A stretch of DNA of 31,549 bases. Origin: an uncultured Sutterella sp. (GTDB lineage: Bacteria; Pseudomonadota; Gammaproteobacteria; Burkholderiales; Burkholderiaceae_F). The notes under the pieces were generated by a model. The model worked only from the letters and a program-made list of their open reading frames with translations. It searched no databases and was not told the DNA's origin. The position numbers and the translations under genes are program-made. How positions within the stretch are numbered: position 1 is the first letter of the stretch; each line of letters begins with the position of its first letter. Shown piece after piece: positions 1 through 8,180 of this stretch. The stretch spans positions 1 to 31,549 of the forward strand of contig UQUS01000024.1 of NCBI GenBank assembly GCA_900544335.1. The letters run 5' to 3'.

Positions 1-265
1 GCTCTTTTGTCACTTCTGCCACAATCATTCGTAGCGTTGCCGTTGCCTCTGGTGTCGGTGATATGAGTATCGGGGTAATGGAGGCATTTTCGTTATCCGA
101 GAAGGGATTTTCGACATTATAAGCCGAGGGGATTTCCCGGTGCGGGGGTTGATGGCTTTCGGAAAGAGCGCCTTCCGAAAACGGCGTGTATGCGCCGGCT
201 CGTTCGAAAGCGACGCTTTCCGGCATTTTCCCCGTCACCCGATCTAATGCGGCGCTTTTTGCCAA
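1..265 (-). CDS. Partial protein of unknown function, divergent from the tra operon (5' part only)
   Basis: A minus-strand reading frame is open from about position 289 to the left edge, so the gene is truncated by the window. A TTG start at 265 is preceded at 9 bases by an AAAGGA ribosome-binding sequence; an in-frame ATG lies at 289 just after a stop codon. From the TTG the visible 88 residues begin MAKSAALDRVTGKMPESVAF and are hydrophilic, rich in Pro, Ser and Glu, with no signal peptide or membrane segment. I do not recognise the family. Its place, back to back with the pilin gene across an AT-rich gap, would suit a transfer regulator or a mobilisation (relaxosome) protein, but that is inference from position only. 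Confidence 0.5.
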   Translation of the reverse strand, partial: MAKSAALDRVTGKMPESVAFERAGAYTPFSEGALSESHQPPHREIPSAYNVENPFSDNENASITPILISPTPEATATLRMIVAEVTKE

Positions 266-348
266 GCGACCCCGTCCTTTCTGTTGCATTTATGCGACAG
301 AAAACCTAGTCGTTTTCCCTAATGTTTTTGCCTCAAAATCGCCTTCTC

Positions 349-360
349 TTTTGCGCAAAA
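349..360. promoter_or_regulatory. Perfect 12-bp dyad TTTTGCGCAAAA, candidate operator
   Basis: The sequence is perfectly self-complementary. Its TTGCGCAA core occurs again at 673-680, just before the pilin gene. The site is about 85 bases upstream of the divergent gene's proposed start, so it could serve that gene's promoter. Assignment as an operator is inference. Confidence 0.25.
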
Positions 361-386
361 TAAATGGCTGACGCCGATTTTCACGT

Positions 387-400
387 TATTATCGATAATA
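387..400. promoter_or_regulatory. Perfect 14-bp dyad, candidate operator
   Basis: TATTATCGATAATA is its own reverse complement. It lies 18 bases upstream of a TATAAT hexamer (418-423), about where a -35 element would be, so a bound regulator could control rightward transcription. Which protein binds is unknown. Confidence 0.35.
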
Positions 401-674
401 TTATCTATGCACAAAAATATAATAGTCAATTCAGATTATATAAACATCTAAAATAAAAAGACTATTGGAACAGACGATTTTAATTCATTAGCAAAATTCT
501 AAAACTTTTTCATTATAAGCGTCGCAGTAAACTTGCGTTGCGGAGAATATCCTTCAAAATCAAAGAAATCGAGTTTTTGCATTATCCGGCTGTCGCCCGG
601 CCGGACCACGCATTCGGGTAATCCCTCGTACCGAAAAATAGAGAAAGTTTACGTTCTATGAAAAAGTGCGCCTT

Positions 675-707
675 GCGCAATAAATGGTTGTTGCGCGTTG
701 ATTTTTT
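675..707 (+). terminator. Candidate attenuator hairpin ahead of the pilin gene
   Basis: GCGCAA (675-680) pairs with TTGCGC (691-696) around a 10-base loop, and a run of six T follows at 702-707. The pilin ribosome-binding site AAGGAG comes next at about 714-719. The stem is short and the T-run begins five bases after it, so termination would be weak at best; partial attenuation is possible. Confidence 0.25.
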
Positions 708-726
708 CAATTTAAGGAGATTTTTT

Positions 727-1044
727 ATGGAAATCCTGCCTTTCTCAGACGCTCGATACGGGCGTCTTCTTTGGGTTCCGATTGCAGCTCTGGCTGTTTT
801 GGTTCTCGCTGATCCGGCCCTTGCGGCCGAAACCGGAAGTGAATTTTCCGAGCTTTGGACACTTTTGAGCGGTTGGTGTTCGGGCTTTCTCGGAAAGTCC
901 TTGGCAATTGCCTTTTTGCTTGTTGGCTTGGCGATGGGGGTCGTGCGCGGTTCGATTGTGGCCGCCGCAGCCTGTGTCGGCGCTGCTGTGTGCCTTCTGA
1001 TGGCACCGGGCATCATCGACTCAATGTTTGCCACGGGAGGTTAG
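727..1044 (+). CDS. traA: F-type conjugative pilin precursor (TraA-like)
   Basis: 105 residues. AAGGAG at about 714-719 places the start at ATG 727; an in-frame ATG at 658 lacks such a site and would add a basic leader. Residues 1-33 form a long signal sequence with a basic N-part, a hydrophobic core (about 14-28) and an Ala-X-Ala end (PALA). Cleavage near Ala33/34 leaves a mature peptide of about 72 residues, close to the 70 residues of mature F pilin. The mature part has two hydrophobic segments (about 52-68 and 73-90) split by a short Gly/Arg loop, the usual pilin layout. First gene of the operon, directly before traL. Sequence conservation is low, so the call rests on size, architecture and position. 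Confidence 0.75.
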   Translation: MEILPFSDARYGRLLWVPIAALAVLVLADPALAAETGSEFSELWTLLSGWCSGFLGKSLAIAFLLVGLAMGVVRGSIVAAAACVGAAVCLLMAPGIIDSMFATGG

Positions 1045-1048
1045 TGCC

Positions 1049-1327
1049 GTGAAACCCGTACCCGTACCGCTCACACTCGATGCCCCGCCGCGTTTTCTAT
1101 TTTTCGATATCGACTATGTGCTTGTGGCCTCGGTGGGTCTGACACTCGGAATCGTTTTGCACGGTGTCGGATTCGGCATGGTTCTGTCCTGTCTTCTTTG
1201 CTGGGGCTGGAGCCGAGCGCGGTCGGGTCGGGGAGTGAATCGCGCCTTGGCCTTGTGCTTTTGGCATCTGCCGTTCGATGTTTTTAAACGCGTGCCCGCA
1301 AGCGCCAGGCGCCATTTTTTAGGATAA
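1049..1327 (+). CDS. traL: Conjugal transfer pilus assembly protein TraL
   Basis: 92 residues from GTG 1049, which has GGGAGG at 1035-1040 eight bases before it; a TTG 21 bases upstream is in frame but lies inside the pilin gene. TraL is a small inner-membrane protein of the F-type channel needed for pilus extension. The N-part contains a Pro-rich stretch leading to APPRFLFFDIDYV, then one or two hydrophobic segments (about 25-55). The tail, with WHLPFDVFKRVPASARRHFL, matches the conserved TraL C-terminal pattern (W-x-x-P...F+x-P-x-S). It follows the pilin gene after 4 bases and precedes traE after 5, as in the canonical tra order. Confidence 0.85.
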   Translation: MKPVPVPLTLDAPPRFLFFDIDYVLVASVGLTLGIVLHGVGFGMVLSCLLCWGWSRARSGRGVNRALALCFWHLPFDVFKRVPASARRHFLG

Positions 1328-1332
1328 ATGTC

Positions 1333-1935
1333 ATGGATGTGTACACACGCCTTACCGAGCAAGCGGCCGTTCTTTTGGGATTAAAACGCTTCATTCTCTT
1401 TGCCTTGGCTGCCAGTATTCTCACTAATGCCGTTTTAGCGTTTTGGATCCTCACACGAAGCGACCAAAGTCGCACCGTCATCTTAAGTCCCGGTGCAACG
1501 GAAACCTACGTGGCAACCGATTCGGCTGTAAGTCCCAATCTTTTGGAACGCTTTGCCGTTCAAAGCCTGAACCTTATCCTCAATCTCACGCCGGCAACGG
1601 CCACCTACCAAACGGATCTTTTCTTAAAGGAAGTTGCCCCGGAAAGTTACGGCTCCTTAGCCTCGTCCTTGCGCCTTGCGGCCCAAGATCTTGAGCGTAA
1701 TCAAGCCTCCACGGCCTTTTACCCCTTGGCCGCCTCGGTCGAGGCGGATGCCAATCGCGTTTGCGTGCAGGGAACCCGAAAGACCCTGATCGGCAAAGCC
1801 GTCACATCGTCCGAAACCGTCAACGCCTGCCTTGCGCTTGCCGTGCGAGGCGGGCGCCTATGGATTGTCAGTCTCACGCAAGGCCCCAAGCGTCCGAACG
1901 AGAAAAAGAACACAACAAACGAGGAGCCCCAATGA
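1333..1935 (+). CDS. traE: Type IV conjugative transfer system protein TraE
   Basis: 200 residues, start ATG 1333 with AGGA at 1321-1324. TraE is the VirB5/VirB8-like inner-membrane subunit of the F-type apparatus. A short cytoplasmic N-terminus is followed by one membrane anchor (about residues 18-41) and a periplasmic domain. The domain contains the family features: an N-L-T-P-A-T-like segment around 80, and a stretch ending in AFYPLAASVEADANRVCVQGTRKTLIGK near 130-155, equivalent to the strand pair before the conserved W/L-I-G in TraE. The charged Lys/Asn-rich tail overlaps the traK start (ATGA). Length is close to the family norm (about 190). Confidence 0.9.
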   Translation: MDVYTRLTEQAAVLLGLKRFILFALAASILTNAVLAFWILTRSDQSRTVILSPGATETYVATDSAVSPNLLERFAVQSLNLILNLTPATATYQTDLFLKEVAPESYGSLASSLRLAAQDLERNQASTAFYPLAASVEADANRVCVQGTRKTLIGKAVTSSETVNACLALAVRGGRLWIVSLTQGPKRPNEKKNTTNEEPQ

Positions 1936-2837
1936 AACGCATGGTCTTAGGCTGTTTTTTGCTCGGTGCAGCACTTACAAGTTTTGCCGATGCCCCGGAA
2001 ATTCCCGAGCCGATTGTGCCGGGAGCCGCTTCGCCCGAAGTTGCTCCCGTTCAAAGGAGCAAGGCGAGCCTTACCGACACGAGAACGATTTCTTCCGAAC
2101 ACGTCAATCTCGTGCGCGTGGAGGGCGAAGCCATTGTCGACGTGGTCTATGACTCCGAGGCGCTGGAGATCGAACCCGATAAGAGCCACGGGACGGTCTT
2201 TTTACGCGTCAAACCCACGTGGAAAGCCGCGGGCAAAGAGGAAACGGCCGTGTACTTGAATACCCCGGAAGAATCCTACGGCTTGATGCTAAGACCCGAG
2301 GATGTTCCTTCGCAGACTCTCGTGATTGCCTCGCGCGTGCCGCCCCAAACTCCCGACGCTTCCCCGCATGCACCCGAAGCCTCGCGCATGGGAAAACTTA
2401 CAGCCGCCAGCTACGTCAGTCAACTTAAAGAATGCCTTTTGCGTGCCGTGCGCGAGGAGGCGTTTCCGACACACCCCGTCGCAACGACGTTTTCTCGTAA
2501 AGAGCGTACGTTCGAGGCGCTTGACTTTGCGCAACGTGAAAAAAGCTGCAACGGCTTTCTTTTAAGCCAAAGTCGCGCCTACGCCACACGCGACTACGCC
2601 GTCGATGTGGTTTCCGTGCGCAACCTCATGCTCGGGGTAAGAGCGATTCCGATCGGTCGCTTTGCCCGAGAAACCGACGGCATTTTGGCGCTTGCTCGCG
2701 AAGCCTCGCTTTTGAAACCCGGGGGCCTCACTGATCTTATTTTCATCAGTCGCCGGACCCTACGCGAAAAGGACGGCCAAATCACCTTGGCTATTGATTC
2801 GATTTGTCGGAAAAAAGACCATATCGGAGCGCCGTGA
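1932..2837 (+). CDS. traK: Type-F conjugative transfer system secretin TraK
   Basis: 301 residues from ATG 1932, which overlaps the traE stop. A signal peptide occupies residues 1-19 or so (basic MKR, hydrophobic core, cleavage near SFADA). TraK is the VirB9-like/secretin-like protein that joins TraV and TraB in the outer-membrane core complex. A Pro-rich linker follows the signal, then a beta-rich domain (VRVEGEAIVDVVYDSEALEIE, 55-75) and a VFLRVKP strand, followed by ...EETAVYLNTPEESYGLMLRP, typical of TraK in which the N-terminal half presents a domain of alternating strands. The mid-region linker (about 130-150) is Pro/Ala-rich. Its stop overlaps the traB start by one base. Somewhat longer than F TraK (242 residues). 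Confidence 0.85.
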   Translation: MKRMVLGCFLLGAALTSFADAPEIPEPIVPGAASPEVAPVQRSKASLTDTRTISSEHVNLVRVEGEAIVDVVYDSEALEIEPDKSHGTVFLRVKPTWKAAGKEETAVYLNTPEESYGLMLRPEDVPSQTLVIASRVPPQTPDASPHAPEASRMGKLTAASYVSQLKECLLRAVREEAFPTHPVATTFSRKERTFEALDFAQREKSCNGFLLSQSRAYATRDYAVDVVSVRNLMLGVRAIPIGRFARETDGILALAREASLLKPGGLTDLIFISRRTLREKDGQITLAIDSICRKKDHIGAP

Positions 2838-4384
2838 TGACAGAGCAATCTACAAATAACCCTGTTCCCGAGGCAGGAAATACCGATTCCTCGAAGGCAT
2901 CGTATGCCGCCGAGTGTGAGGAACGTGCCGCGCGCGAGCGCCTTAAAGCGCTTTACCGCAAAGAGAAAGAAGAAAAAGAGCAAGCTCAAGCCGACTACGA
3001 GCGGCGACTTAACCGCGTTTACGAAGGCCCTGAAAAAGTCGGGCGCCTTGAGGGCCTAAAAAATGCCGTTACGAATCGCCTTACGCGTTGGCGCCTTTTT
3101 ATGGGCGAGCGGGCTCGACGGCGCGACCTATCACAAACCGAAGGCCAAGCCGGAGAAAAGCGGCGGCAGAAAAAGAACCTATTGCTTTTGACAATCCTTC
3201 TTGTTGCTGCATCGTCGCTTATTGTGTGGATCGGCACTAAAAGTCGTCCGTCCAAGAGGCCCGAAGTCAAAGTCGTTAAAAGCGACTTTCGCGTCGCACC
3301 CGGGACGCTGGATAAGCAAAGTTTTCAGCGCCAGTACGAAGAAAAGTTCGAGCGCATGGACGAAGACGTGCGAGCCCTCAAAGCCACCATCGAGCAACTC
3401 AATACTCGACTAAAACGCGAGAAGGCTAAAAAATCTCCAGCCTCGACACATTTACTTCCCCCGATGGCAGGCACGGGTGCCGAGACAGCCAAAGTTCTTT
3501 TAAATGCCGGAAAAGCTCGCGCCAAAGACATTGCTCCCTCGCGCTTAGCGCGCCTTAAAGTGGGCGATGCCAAACCGGAAGGAAAGAAAAAGTCAGCAAA
3601 ATCCTTTGTCCGTCAGGCCGTTGCCCCGCGTTTGACGGAAGAACCTTTAGCTGTCAATCGCGCCTACGGGCAAGCTTCGTACTTACCTGCCGGAAGCTTT
3701 GCAACCGCCGTTGTCTTAAGCGGTGTGACAGCGCCGACGGGGGCGGCAGCGACGAGTAACCCCGTCCCGATGCTCCTTGAGATTACGGACTTAGCCAGGC
3801 TCCCCAATGATTTCGCGGCAAGCGTCAATCGCTGCTTTGTGACGGCCGATGCGACCGGGGACCTATCGAGTGAGCGCGTCTGGATTCGTTTGGACCGCCT
3901 AAGTTGCATGAGAAACGACGGTCGCGCCGTCGACGTCAAAGTACGCGGGTATGTCACGGGCGAAGACGGGAAAACGGGTGTTCGGGCACGCGTTGTGACG
4001 CGCTCGGGTCAAGCGATTGCCAATGCCTTGCTACTCGGGTCCCTTTCAGGCTTCGGAAAGGCTCTCGCATCCTCGGCCTCTGAAACAACGACCTACACGA
4101 GCGGAAGCGTCGGTACGGTTGTCAGTAACCCTGTCCGAGCCGGACTCGGCACGGCGATTTCCGATGCGACCGACCGCATTGTCGATTACTACATACGCCT
4201 CGCGGACAAAATCTTCCCGGTCTTGGAACTTGATAGCGGACGCACGGTCGACGTGGTGTTAAGTCAGGGCGTGCGGCTCGGCGAAGAGGGGACGACGTCC
4301 GATATCCACCTCGAGGGGCCCGTCAACAGTGCTCAAGTCTTCGGAAAAACCTTGCAGCAAAAGCGCCTTACGGGCGCGCCGTAA
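2837..4384 (+). CDS. traB: Conjugal transfer protein TraB (VirB10-like)
   Basis: 515 residues from ATG 2837; GGAG at 2826-2829 supports it over the in-frame TTG at 2804. TraB links inner and outer membranes in the channel. Seen in order: a charged coiled-coil-prone cytoplasmic N-terminus (about 25-60), a membrane helix (114-134), a second coiled coil (about 162-197), then the VirB10-type C-domain. That domain starts at about 285 with LPAGSFATAVVLSGVTAPTG and carries NPVPMLLEITDLARLPNDF, GDLSSERVWIRLDRLSC and a Gly/Ala-rich SLSGFGKALASS segment near 400, all TraB hallmarks. It precedes traV after 12 bases, which has its own AGGAG. F TraB has 475 residues. Confidence 0.93.
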   Translation: MTEQSTNNPVPEAGNTDSSKASYAAECEERAARERLKALYRKEKEEKEQAQADYERRLNRVYEGPEKVGRLEGLKNAVTNRLTRWRLFMGERARRRDLSQTEGQAGEKRRQKKNLLLLTILLVAASSLIVWIGTKSRPSKRPEVKVVKSDFRVAPGTLDKQSFQRQYEEKFERMDEDVRALKATIEQLNTRLKREKAKKSPASTHLLPPMAGTGAETAKVLLNAGKARAKDIAPSRLARLKVGDAKPEGKKKSAKSFVRQAVAPRLTEEPLAVNRAYGQASYLPAGSFATAVVLSGVTAPTGAAATSNPVPMLLEITDLARLPNDFAASVNRCFVTADATGDLSSERVWIRLDRLSCMRNDGRAVDVKVRGYVTGEDGKTGVRARVVTRSGQAIANALLLGSLSGFGKALASSASETTTYTSGSVGTVVSNPVRAGLGTAISDATDRIVDYYIRLADKIFPVLELDSGRTVDVVLSQGVRLGEEGTTSDIHLEGPVNSAQVFGKTLQQKRLTGAP

Positions 4385-4396
4385 CAGGAGATCCCT

Positions 4397-4951
4397 ATGA
4401 ATGTTCGATTCACTCTTTTAACTTTTCTTAGTTTTGCCGTATCCGGGTGCTCATCGATTACGGGACTTGTGGATGCAAGCGACAAATTCGGGTGCCCGAT
4501 TGAAAACGGCGTGAGGTGTTCTTCGCTTTCTCAAACCCACGAGCGGCTGCACGAGGAGCGTCGCGGGAAAGAGAGCCTCAAAGTCGCACCGAGTGCGGCA
4601 ACCCCGTCTGTTGCCCTAGCGGAAAAGAGCCCTTTGAGCGAAACGCCTAAAGAGGCGACAAATCGAACCTCGCAAAGCGTTGCTGAGAATCCGACACCGC
4701 GCTCAGTAACTCCTTACAAAGAGGAAAAGACACAAGAAACGCCGAACCCGAAACCTGAGTCACCGGCTATGCGTCACACCTCGCGCGTTGCCGAGCGCGT
4801 CATGGAGCTTTGGGTTCTTCCCTGGGTCGATGAAGACGGGGACTTAAATAGTGAAACACGCCTTTGGGTGCGGGTGCGCGATGCGCGATGGGGCATCGAA
4901 CGCCTGCGCGATGCGGCCATGCGGCAGTACCTAGGAAGTGATGCGCTATGA
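4397..4951 (+). CDS. traV: Outer-membrane lipoprotein TraV (VirB7-like)
   Basis: 184 residues, ATG 4397 with AGGAG six bases ahead. The lipoprotein signal ends in FAVSGC, so Cys18 would be lipidated and anchor the protein in the outer membrane, where TraV holds the TraK/TraB core complex. After it come the two family cysteines in KFGCPIENGVRCSSLSQTHE (about residues 31-50), the TraV signature. The middle (about 55-125) is a low-complexity Pro/Glu/Lys/Thr linker. The C-terminus (about 130-184) has a MELWVLPWVDEDGDL segment, which matches the conserved end of TraV proteins. It ends in an ATGA overlap with traC. Confidence 0.9.
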   Translation: MNVRFTLLTFLSFAVSGCSSITGLVDASDKFGCPIENGVRCSSLSQTHERLHEERRGKESLKVAPSAATPSVALAEKSPLSETPKEATNRTSQSVAENPTPRSVTPYKEEKTQETPNPKPESPAMRHTSRVAERVMELWVLPWVDEDGDLNSETRLWVRVRDARWGIERLRDAAMRQYLGSDAL

Positions 4952-7521
4952 AAGAAGAAAAGTCCCTCATGAGCACGATTTTCGGGAAGGTTTTTCCGAT
5001 AGCTCAAAACGCACAGGGTCTTACGGACCCGCGCAGAAGCGGGCGCCCGGAGATTGACCGCTTTGCCGGCGTGTTAAGTGTGCTTGCCTACGATTCCCTT
5101 AAGGGTGTGTTTCTTTTAAATGCCGGGGGCGAGACGCCGCCTTGTGCCCTCGGGCGCGTCTTGGAAATCAACCCCGTACTCTGGGCCGACGAATCGCTTG
5201 CTTCTGTTTTCGAGAGGCTGCTTCGCATTGAGTATCCGGCATCCACCACTCTGGCGTTTTCGCTTTACGCGTCGCCTTGCATCGAAAAGACGCTTGATAC
5301 GTACGTTGACGCCCGCAATCGGTGTTTAGGTAAGGTCTCAAGTAAAGCGCATGAACTTTTGGTGACGATGGCTCGTGAGCGTAAGGCGCTTTTTGAAGCA
5401 ATGGCGCGCGGGGAAAACGCACGCGGGTTTCCCGCGAGGCACTTTCGGGTGTGGATGAGTCTAGTCTCGACAATCGGATCCGATGCGTTAAATCCCGAAA
5501 GCGGTGCCTTTAGTGCATTTGTCACGGCCGCCGATGCCGCCGAGGCCTCTCTTGCCGCAACAAGTCTTTTGTCGCACGCGTGGAAGGGGGCCGATTATGT
5601 CGCTTCTGTGCGTGAACTCATCAATCCCCAAAGAACTCGCGCAACGCTTAGGGAAAATGCCGCCTACGACGCCGATAGGCCCTTACGCGATGTGGTGGTT
5701 TCGCACGAAACGGCCCTTGATATCGAGCGCGATGACATGGTCTTTACTGACACGGGAGATAGGGGGCTTGAGCCAGTCTTCGCTCAGGCCTTAGGTGTCG
5801 CTTCATACCCGTCCATGACAACGATTAACGCCATGCATGCCCTCTTAGGGGGCGATAAGCGCACCCTCTCCCCGATCGAAGACCCGTATATCGTCACCTG
5901 CGCCGTCGAACCGACGTCGCGCCCGGATGACCGGACGACAACGGCCGTGAAACTTGCGCGCGTTAAGCAACTGACGCAAACCGAAATCGGGATGTTTTTA
6001 ACGGACTTAAAGGAGCGCGCACGGGACCTTGAAATTGCATCGAACGCCTGCCGGGACGGCGCAGGTTTGGCGCGTATCACGCACGAAGTCGTGGTGTTTT
6101 CGCACGAGGCAAGTGCCGCACGAGCCCGGGAAGCGGCTAAAGCCCTTTTAGCCGAAGCCGGTCTTGAAGCGGAAGTGGATTCCGGTCTACAGATGATGGG
6201 GCTTCTTCTGTCTCTTCCGATGGAGGCCTCCACCGCCCTCATGCAAGACGCGAAGGCCGCTCGCCACACGTCAACCAAAACGCGGGAAGCGGCTTCCCAG
6301 ATGCTCCCGTTTTTAGCCGAAGCGCGCGGGGGGATGGTTAGGCCCGGGGAGTCGGTTCCGGTTCCGATGACGCTTCTGACCACACGCGCAGGGGAACTTG
6401 TGACACTCGATTTATTTGCCAACCGCAACGGCAACAACAACGCCGTTGTCGCCGCGAACTCGGGCGCCGGGAAATCGGTTTTTATCGAAGACGTGGTCCT
6501 TGCGATGCTCGCGACGGGCGGTCGCGTCTGGGTCTTTGATATCGGCAAAAGCTACCGGCATTGCGTGGATTTTGTTGCCGGCCAATGGATCGATTTTGAA
6601 AGCGACACGGGTCTTTGCATTAACCCTTTGGACGGCTTTACCGATGAGGAGCCCCCGATTGACGAAATTGCCGACATTGTCGTGGCACTGGCGAACGGAA
6701 ACGCCCCCTTGGAGATGACAGCCCTTGAAAAACTCAAAGGGCTATTGGAGGCGCTTTTGCGACGCGCGAAAGACGAGAGGCGCCTAATCACAATCACCGA
6801 CCTTGTAGCCGATTTGATGGTTTCCGACGATTCAATTCTTCGGGACTTAAGTATCCGGCTTCGCCCTTATGCTGCAGGCGGTCGCTATGCCCGTTGGTTC
6901 GAAGGGAAAAACACCGTCAATTTTTTAAGTCCCTTGGTCGTTCTTGAGATGCAGGCCTTAGCCTCAAAGCCTGTCCTACAAAACGCGGTGCTTCTCATTT
7001 TAATTTTGACGATTGTCTCGCAAATACGAAAGTTGCCGCGCTCGGAGAAAAAACTCATTGTCATTGATGAGGCCTGGCGTCTTCTGACGGGAAACGCCGG
7101 GGCCTTTATCGAATGGGCCTGTCGGACGCTTCGTAAATACGGGGCGGGCATTGTCTGTATTTCGCAATCGTTGGAGGACTTTGAAGCGGGGTCGGCCGCG
7201 CGTGCCGTGCGTGCCAATGCAGATAACGTCTTTTTGTTGCGGCAAAAGAAAAGTTCCATCGACCTATTTACCGACGACCCCTACACGCGCGAAGTCATTG
7301 CGTCGCTTACAACCGAAGCGGGCGTCATGAGCGAAATGTATATGAAGCTCGGAGACAGGCCGGGAGTTGTCGTGCGGCTTTTCTTAGATCCTTTCTCCAT
7401 GACCGCGTACTCGACGCGCTCGGATGTGTTCGAGGCTGTCGAAAAGGAAAAGACAAGCGGCAAGTCCGTCGTTGAAGCGATTCGGACGGTTCTTGCCAAA
7501 CGCCAGGGAGAGGGGCTATGA
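4948..7521 (+). CDS. traC: Type IV secretion system ATPase TraC (VirB4 family)
   Basis: 857 residues, ATG 4948 overlapping the traV stop. TraC is the cytoplasmic, membrane-associated ATPase that powers pilus assembly and retraction. The N-terminal half is the TraC/VirB4 N-domain. The RecA-like C-domain shows a Walker A motif AANSGAGKS (about 501-509), a Walker B motif LIVIDEAWRLL (about 703-713), and downstream the conserved RKYGAGIVCISQSLEDF and NADNVFLLRQ. Length matches F TraC (about 876). A second Met lies at residue 8, so the exact start may differ slightly. It overlaps traW by ATGA. Confidence 0.96.
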   Translation: MKEEKSLMSTIFGKVFPIAQNAQGLTDPRRSGRPEIDRFAGVLSVLAYDSLKGVFLLNAGGETPPCALGRVLEINPVLWADESLASVFERLLRIEYPASTTLAFSLYASPCIEKTLDTYVDARNRCLGKVSSKAHELLVTMARERKALFEAMARGENARGFPARHFRVWMSLVSTIGSDALNPESGAFSAFVTAADAAEASLAATSLLSHAWKGADYVASVRELINPQRTRATLRENAAYDADRPLRDVVVSHETALDIERDDMVFTDTGDRGLEPVFAQALGVASYPSMTTINAMHALLGGDKRTLSPIEDPYIVTCAVEPTSRPDDRTTTAVKLARVKQLTQTEIGMFLTDLKERARDLEIASNACRDGAGLARITHEVVVFSHEASAARAREAAKALLAEAGLEAEVDSGLQMMGLLLSLPMEASTALMQDAKAARHTSTKTREAASQMLPFLAEARGGMVRPGESVPVPMTLLTTRAGELVTLDLFANRNGNNNAVVAANSGAGKSVFIEDVVLAMLATGGRVWVFDIGKSYRHCVDFVAGQWIDFESDTGLCINPLDGFTDEEPPIDEIADIVVALANGNAPLEMTALEKLKGLLEALLRRAKDERRLITITDLVADLMVSDDSILRDLSIRLRPYAAGGRYARWFEGKNTVNFLSPLVVLEMQALASKPVLQNAVLLILILTIVSQIRKLPRSEKKLIVIDEAWRLLTGNAGAFIEWACRTLRKYGAGIVCISQSLEDFEAGSAARAVRANADNVFLLRQKKSSIDLFTDDPYTREVIASLTTEAGVMSEMYMKLGDRPGVVVRLFLDPFSMTAYSTRSDVFEAVEKEKTSGKSVVEAIRTVLAKRQGEGL

Positions 7522-8180
7522 AAGCGGCACTGGCCTTCCTTCTTTTATCGCTCGTTGCCGCAGGCCCTGCCGCATCGCAATGCATGGGAAATGCAAGCGC
7601 AACTCAACGAGGCATTCTTAAGGCTCAAAAGCCGGTGCTGCTTTTAGCTCAATCAGTCGGCCCGGCGGTTGTCGCCACGGAAATGGATTTATCCGACCTT
7701 TTGATGCAGCGCGTGCGCGAAGCGGCACGCTTGGGGCTCTTTAGCCGGGAAATCAACAAAACACGCACGAAAATCAAAGAGATTGCCCGGGAGCCGGTAT
7801 CCCTTTCGCTTCCGCCCGCAATTAAAGAGAAAACGCACCGTGTGCCCATGATGAGTGAGGAAAATCTTAAAGAACTTTCTCCCGAACTACGTGACCACCT
7901 ATTGCGTGAGTCCCGTCGCTACGTCTTTTTCGATGCCTCTCGGGAAGAAGAGGCAGCGTGGGCCGCGACCTTAGCGAGCGAAAACCCAAGCGCTCCTGTG
8001 CGCCTTATTGCCACACGGGGCGATCGCATCGCTTTTGAAAAGCGCTACGGACTTGCCCTTTTTGCCGACCAAGGGGGCGTGTATGTGCGCCGCTTTGCCA
8101 TTGACGCTCTGCCGAGTGTCGTCACGCTCACGGCGCGCGAAGCTCTGGTGACAACGTATCCGATCGGAGGCGCTCTATGA
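7518..8180 (+). CDS. traW: Type-F conjugative transfer system protein TraW
   Basis: 220 residues, ATG 7518 in an ATGA overlap with traC. Signal peptide 1-20 (ends PAASQ). TraW is a periplasmic pilus-assembly protein that interacts with TrbC and TraU. The C-terminal half carries the family pattern: FFDASREEEAAW near 135, a VRLIATRGD strand, and LALFADQGGVYVRRFAIDALPSVVTL (about 177-200), equivalent to the Trx-like 'FDQ-G-L-RFGI-x-x-VPA' block of TraW proteins. No TrbI-like gene precedes it, unlike F. It overlaps the next, unknown gene by ATGA, so that gene is surely cotranscribed. Confidence 0.88.
   Translation: MKAALAFLLLSLVAAGPAASQCMGNASATQRGILKAQKPVLLLAQSVGPAVVATEMDLSDLLMQRVREAARLGLFSREINKTRTKIKEIAREPVSLSLPPAIKEKTHRVPMMSEENLKELSPELRDHLLRESRRYVFFDASREEEAAWAATLASENPSAPVRLIATRGDRIAFEKRYGLALFADQGGVYVRRFAIDALPSVVTLTAREALVTTYPIGGAL

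Larger units (their letters stand above)
290..726. promoter_or_regulatory. AT-rich intergenic region between divergent gene and pilin gene
   Basis: This 437-base gap separates the leftward partial gene from the rightward tra operon. Positions about 380-520 are strongly AT-rich compared with the flanking coding DNA. It holds two perfect dyads, TTTTGCGCAAAA at 349-360 and TATTATCGATAATA at 387-400; the second overlaps a further palindrome GATAATATTATC at 394-405. A TATAAT hexamer lies at 418-423 without a convincing -35 box. I see no supportable gene in it. It most likely holds the operon promoter and operators. An origin of transfer is possible, but no nic-site consensus was recognised. Confidence 0.5.

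Noticed and set aside
186..371. Plus-strand 61-residue frame near the left edge
   Set aside because: Lies opposite the divergent gene, has no ribosome-binding site and no family match; the minus-strand frame with AAAGGA is better supported.
582..1034. Minus-strand 150-residue frame opposite the pilin gene
   Set aside because: Antisense shadow of traA: Arg/Ala-rich low-complexity translation and no ribosome-binding site.
5784..6548. Minus-strand 254-residue frame opposite traC
   Set aside because: Antisense shadow; Ala/Arg/Ser-rich with no motifs, while the plus-strand frame has the complete TraC motifs.
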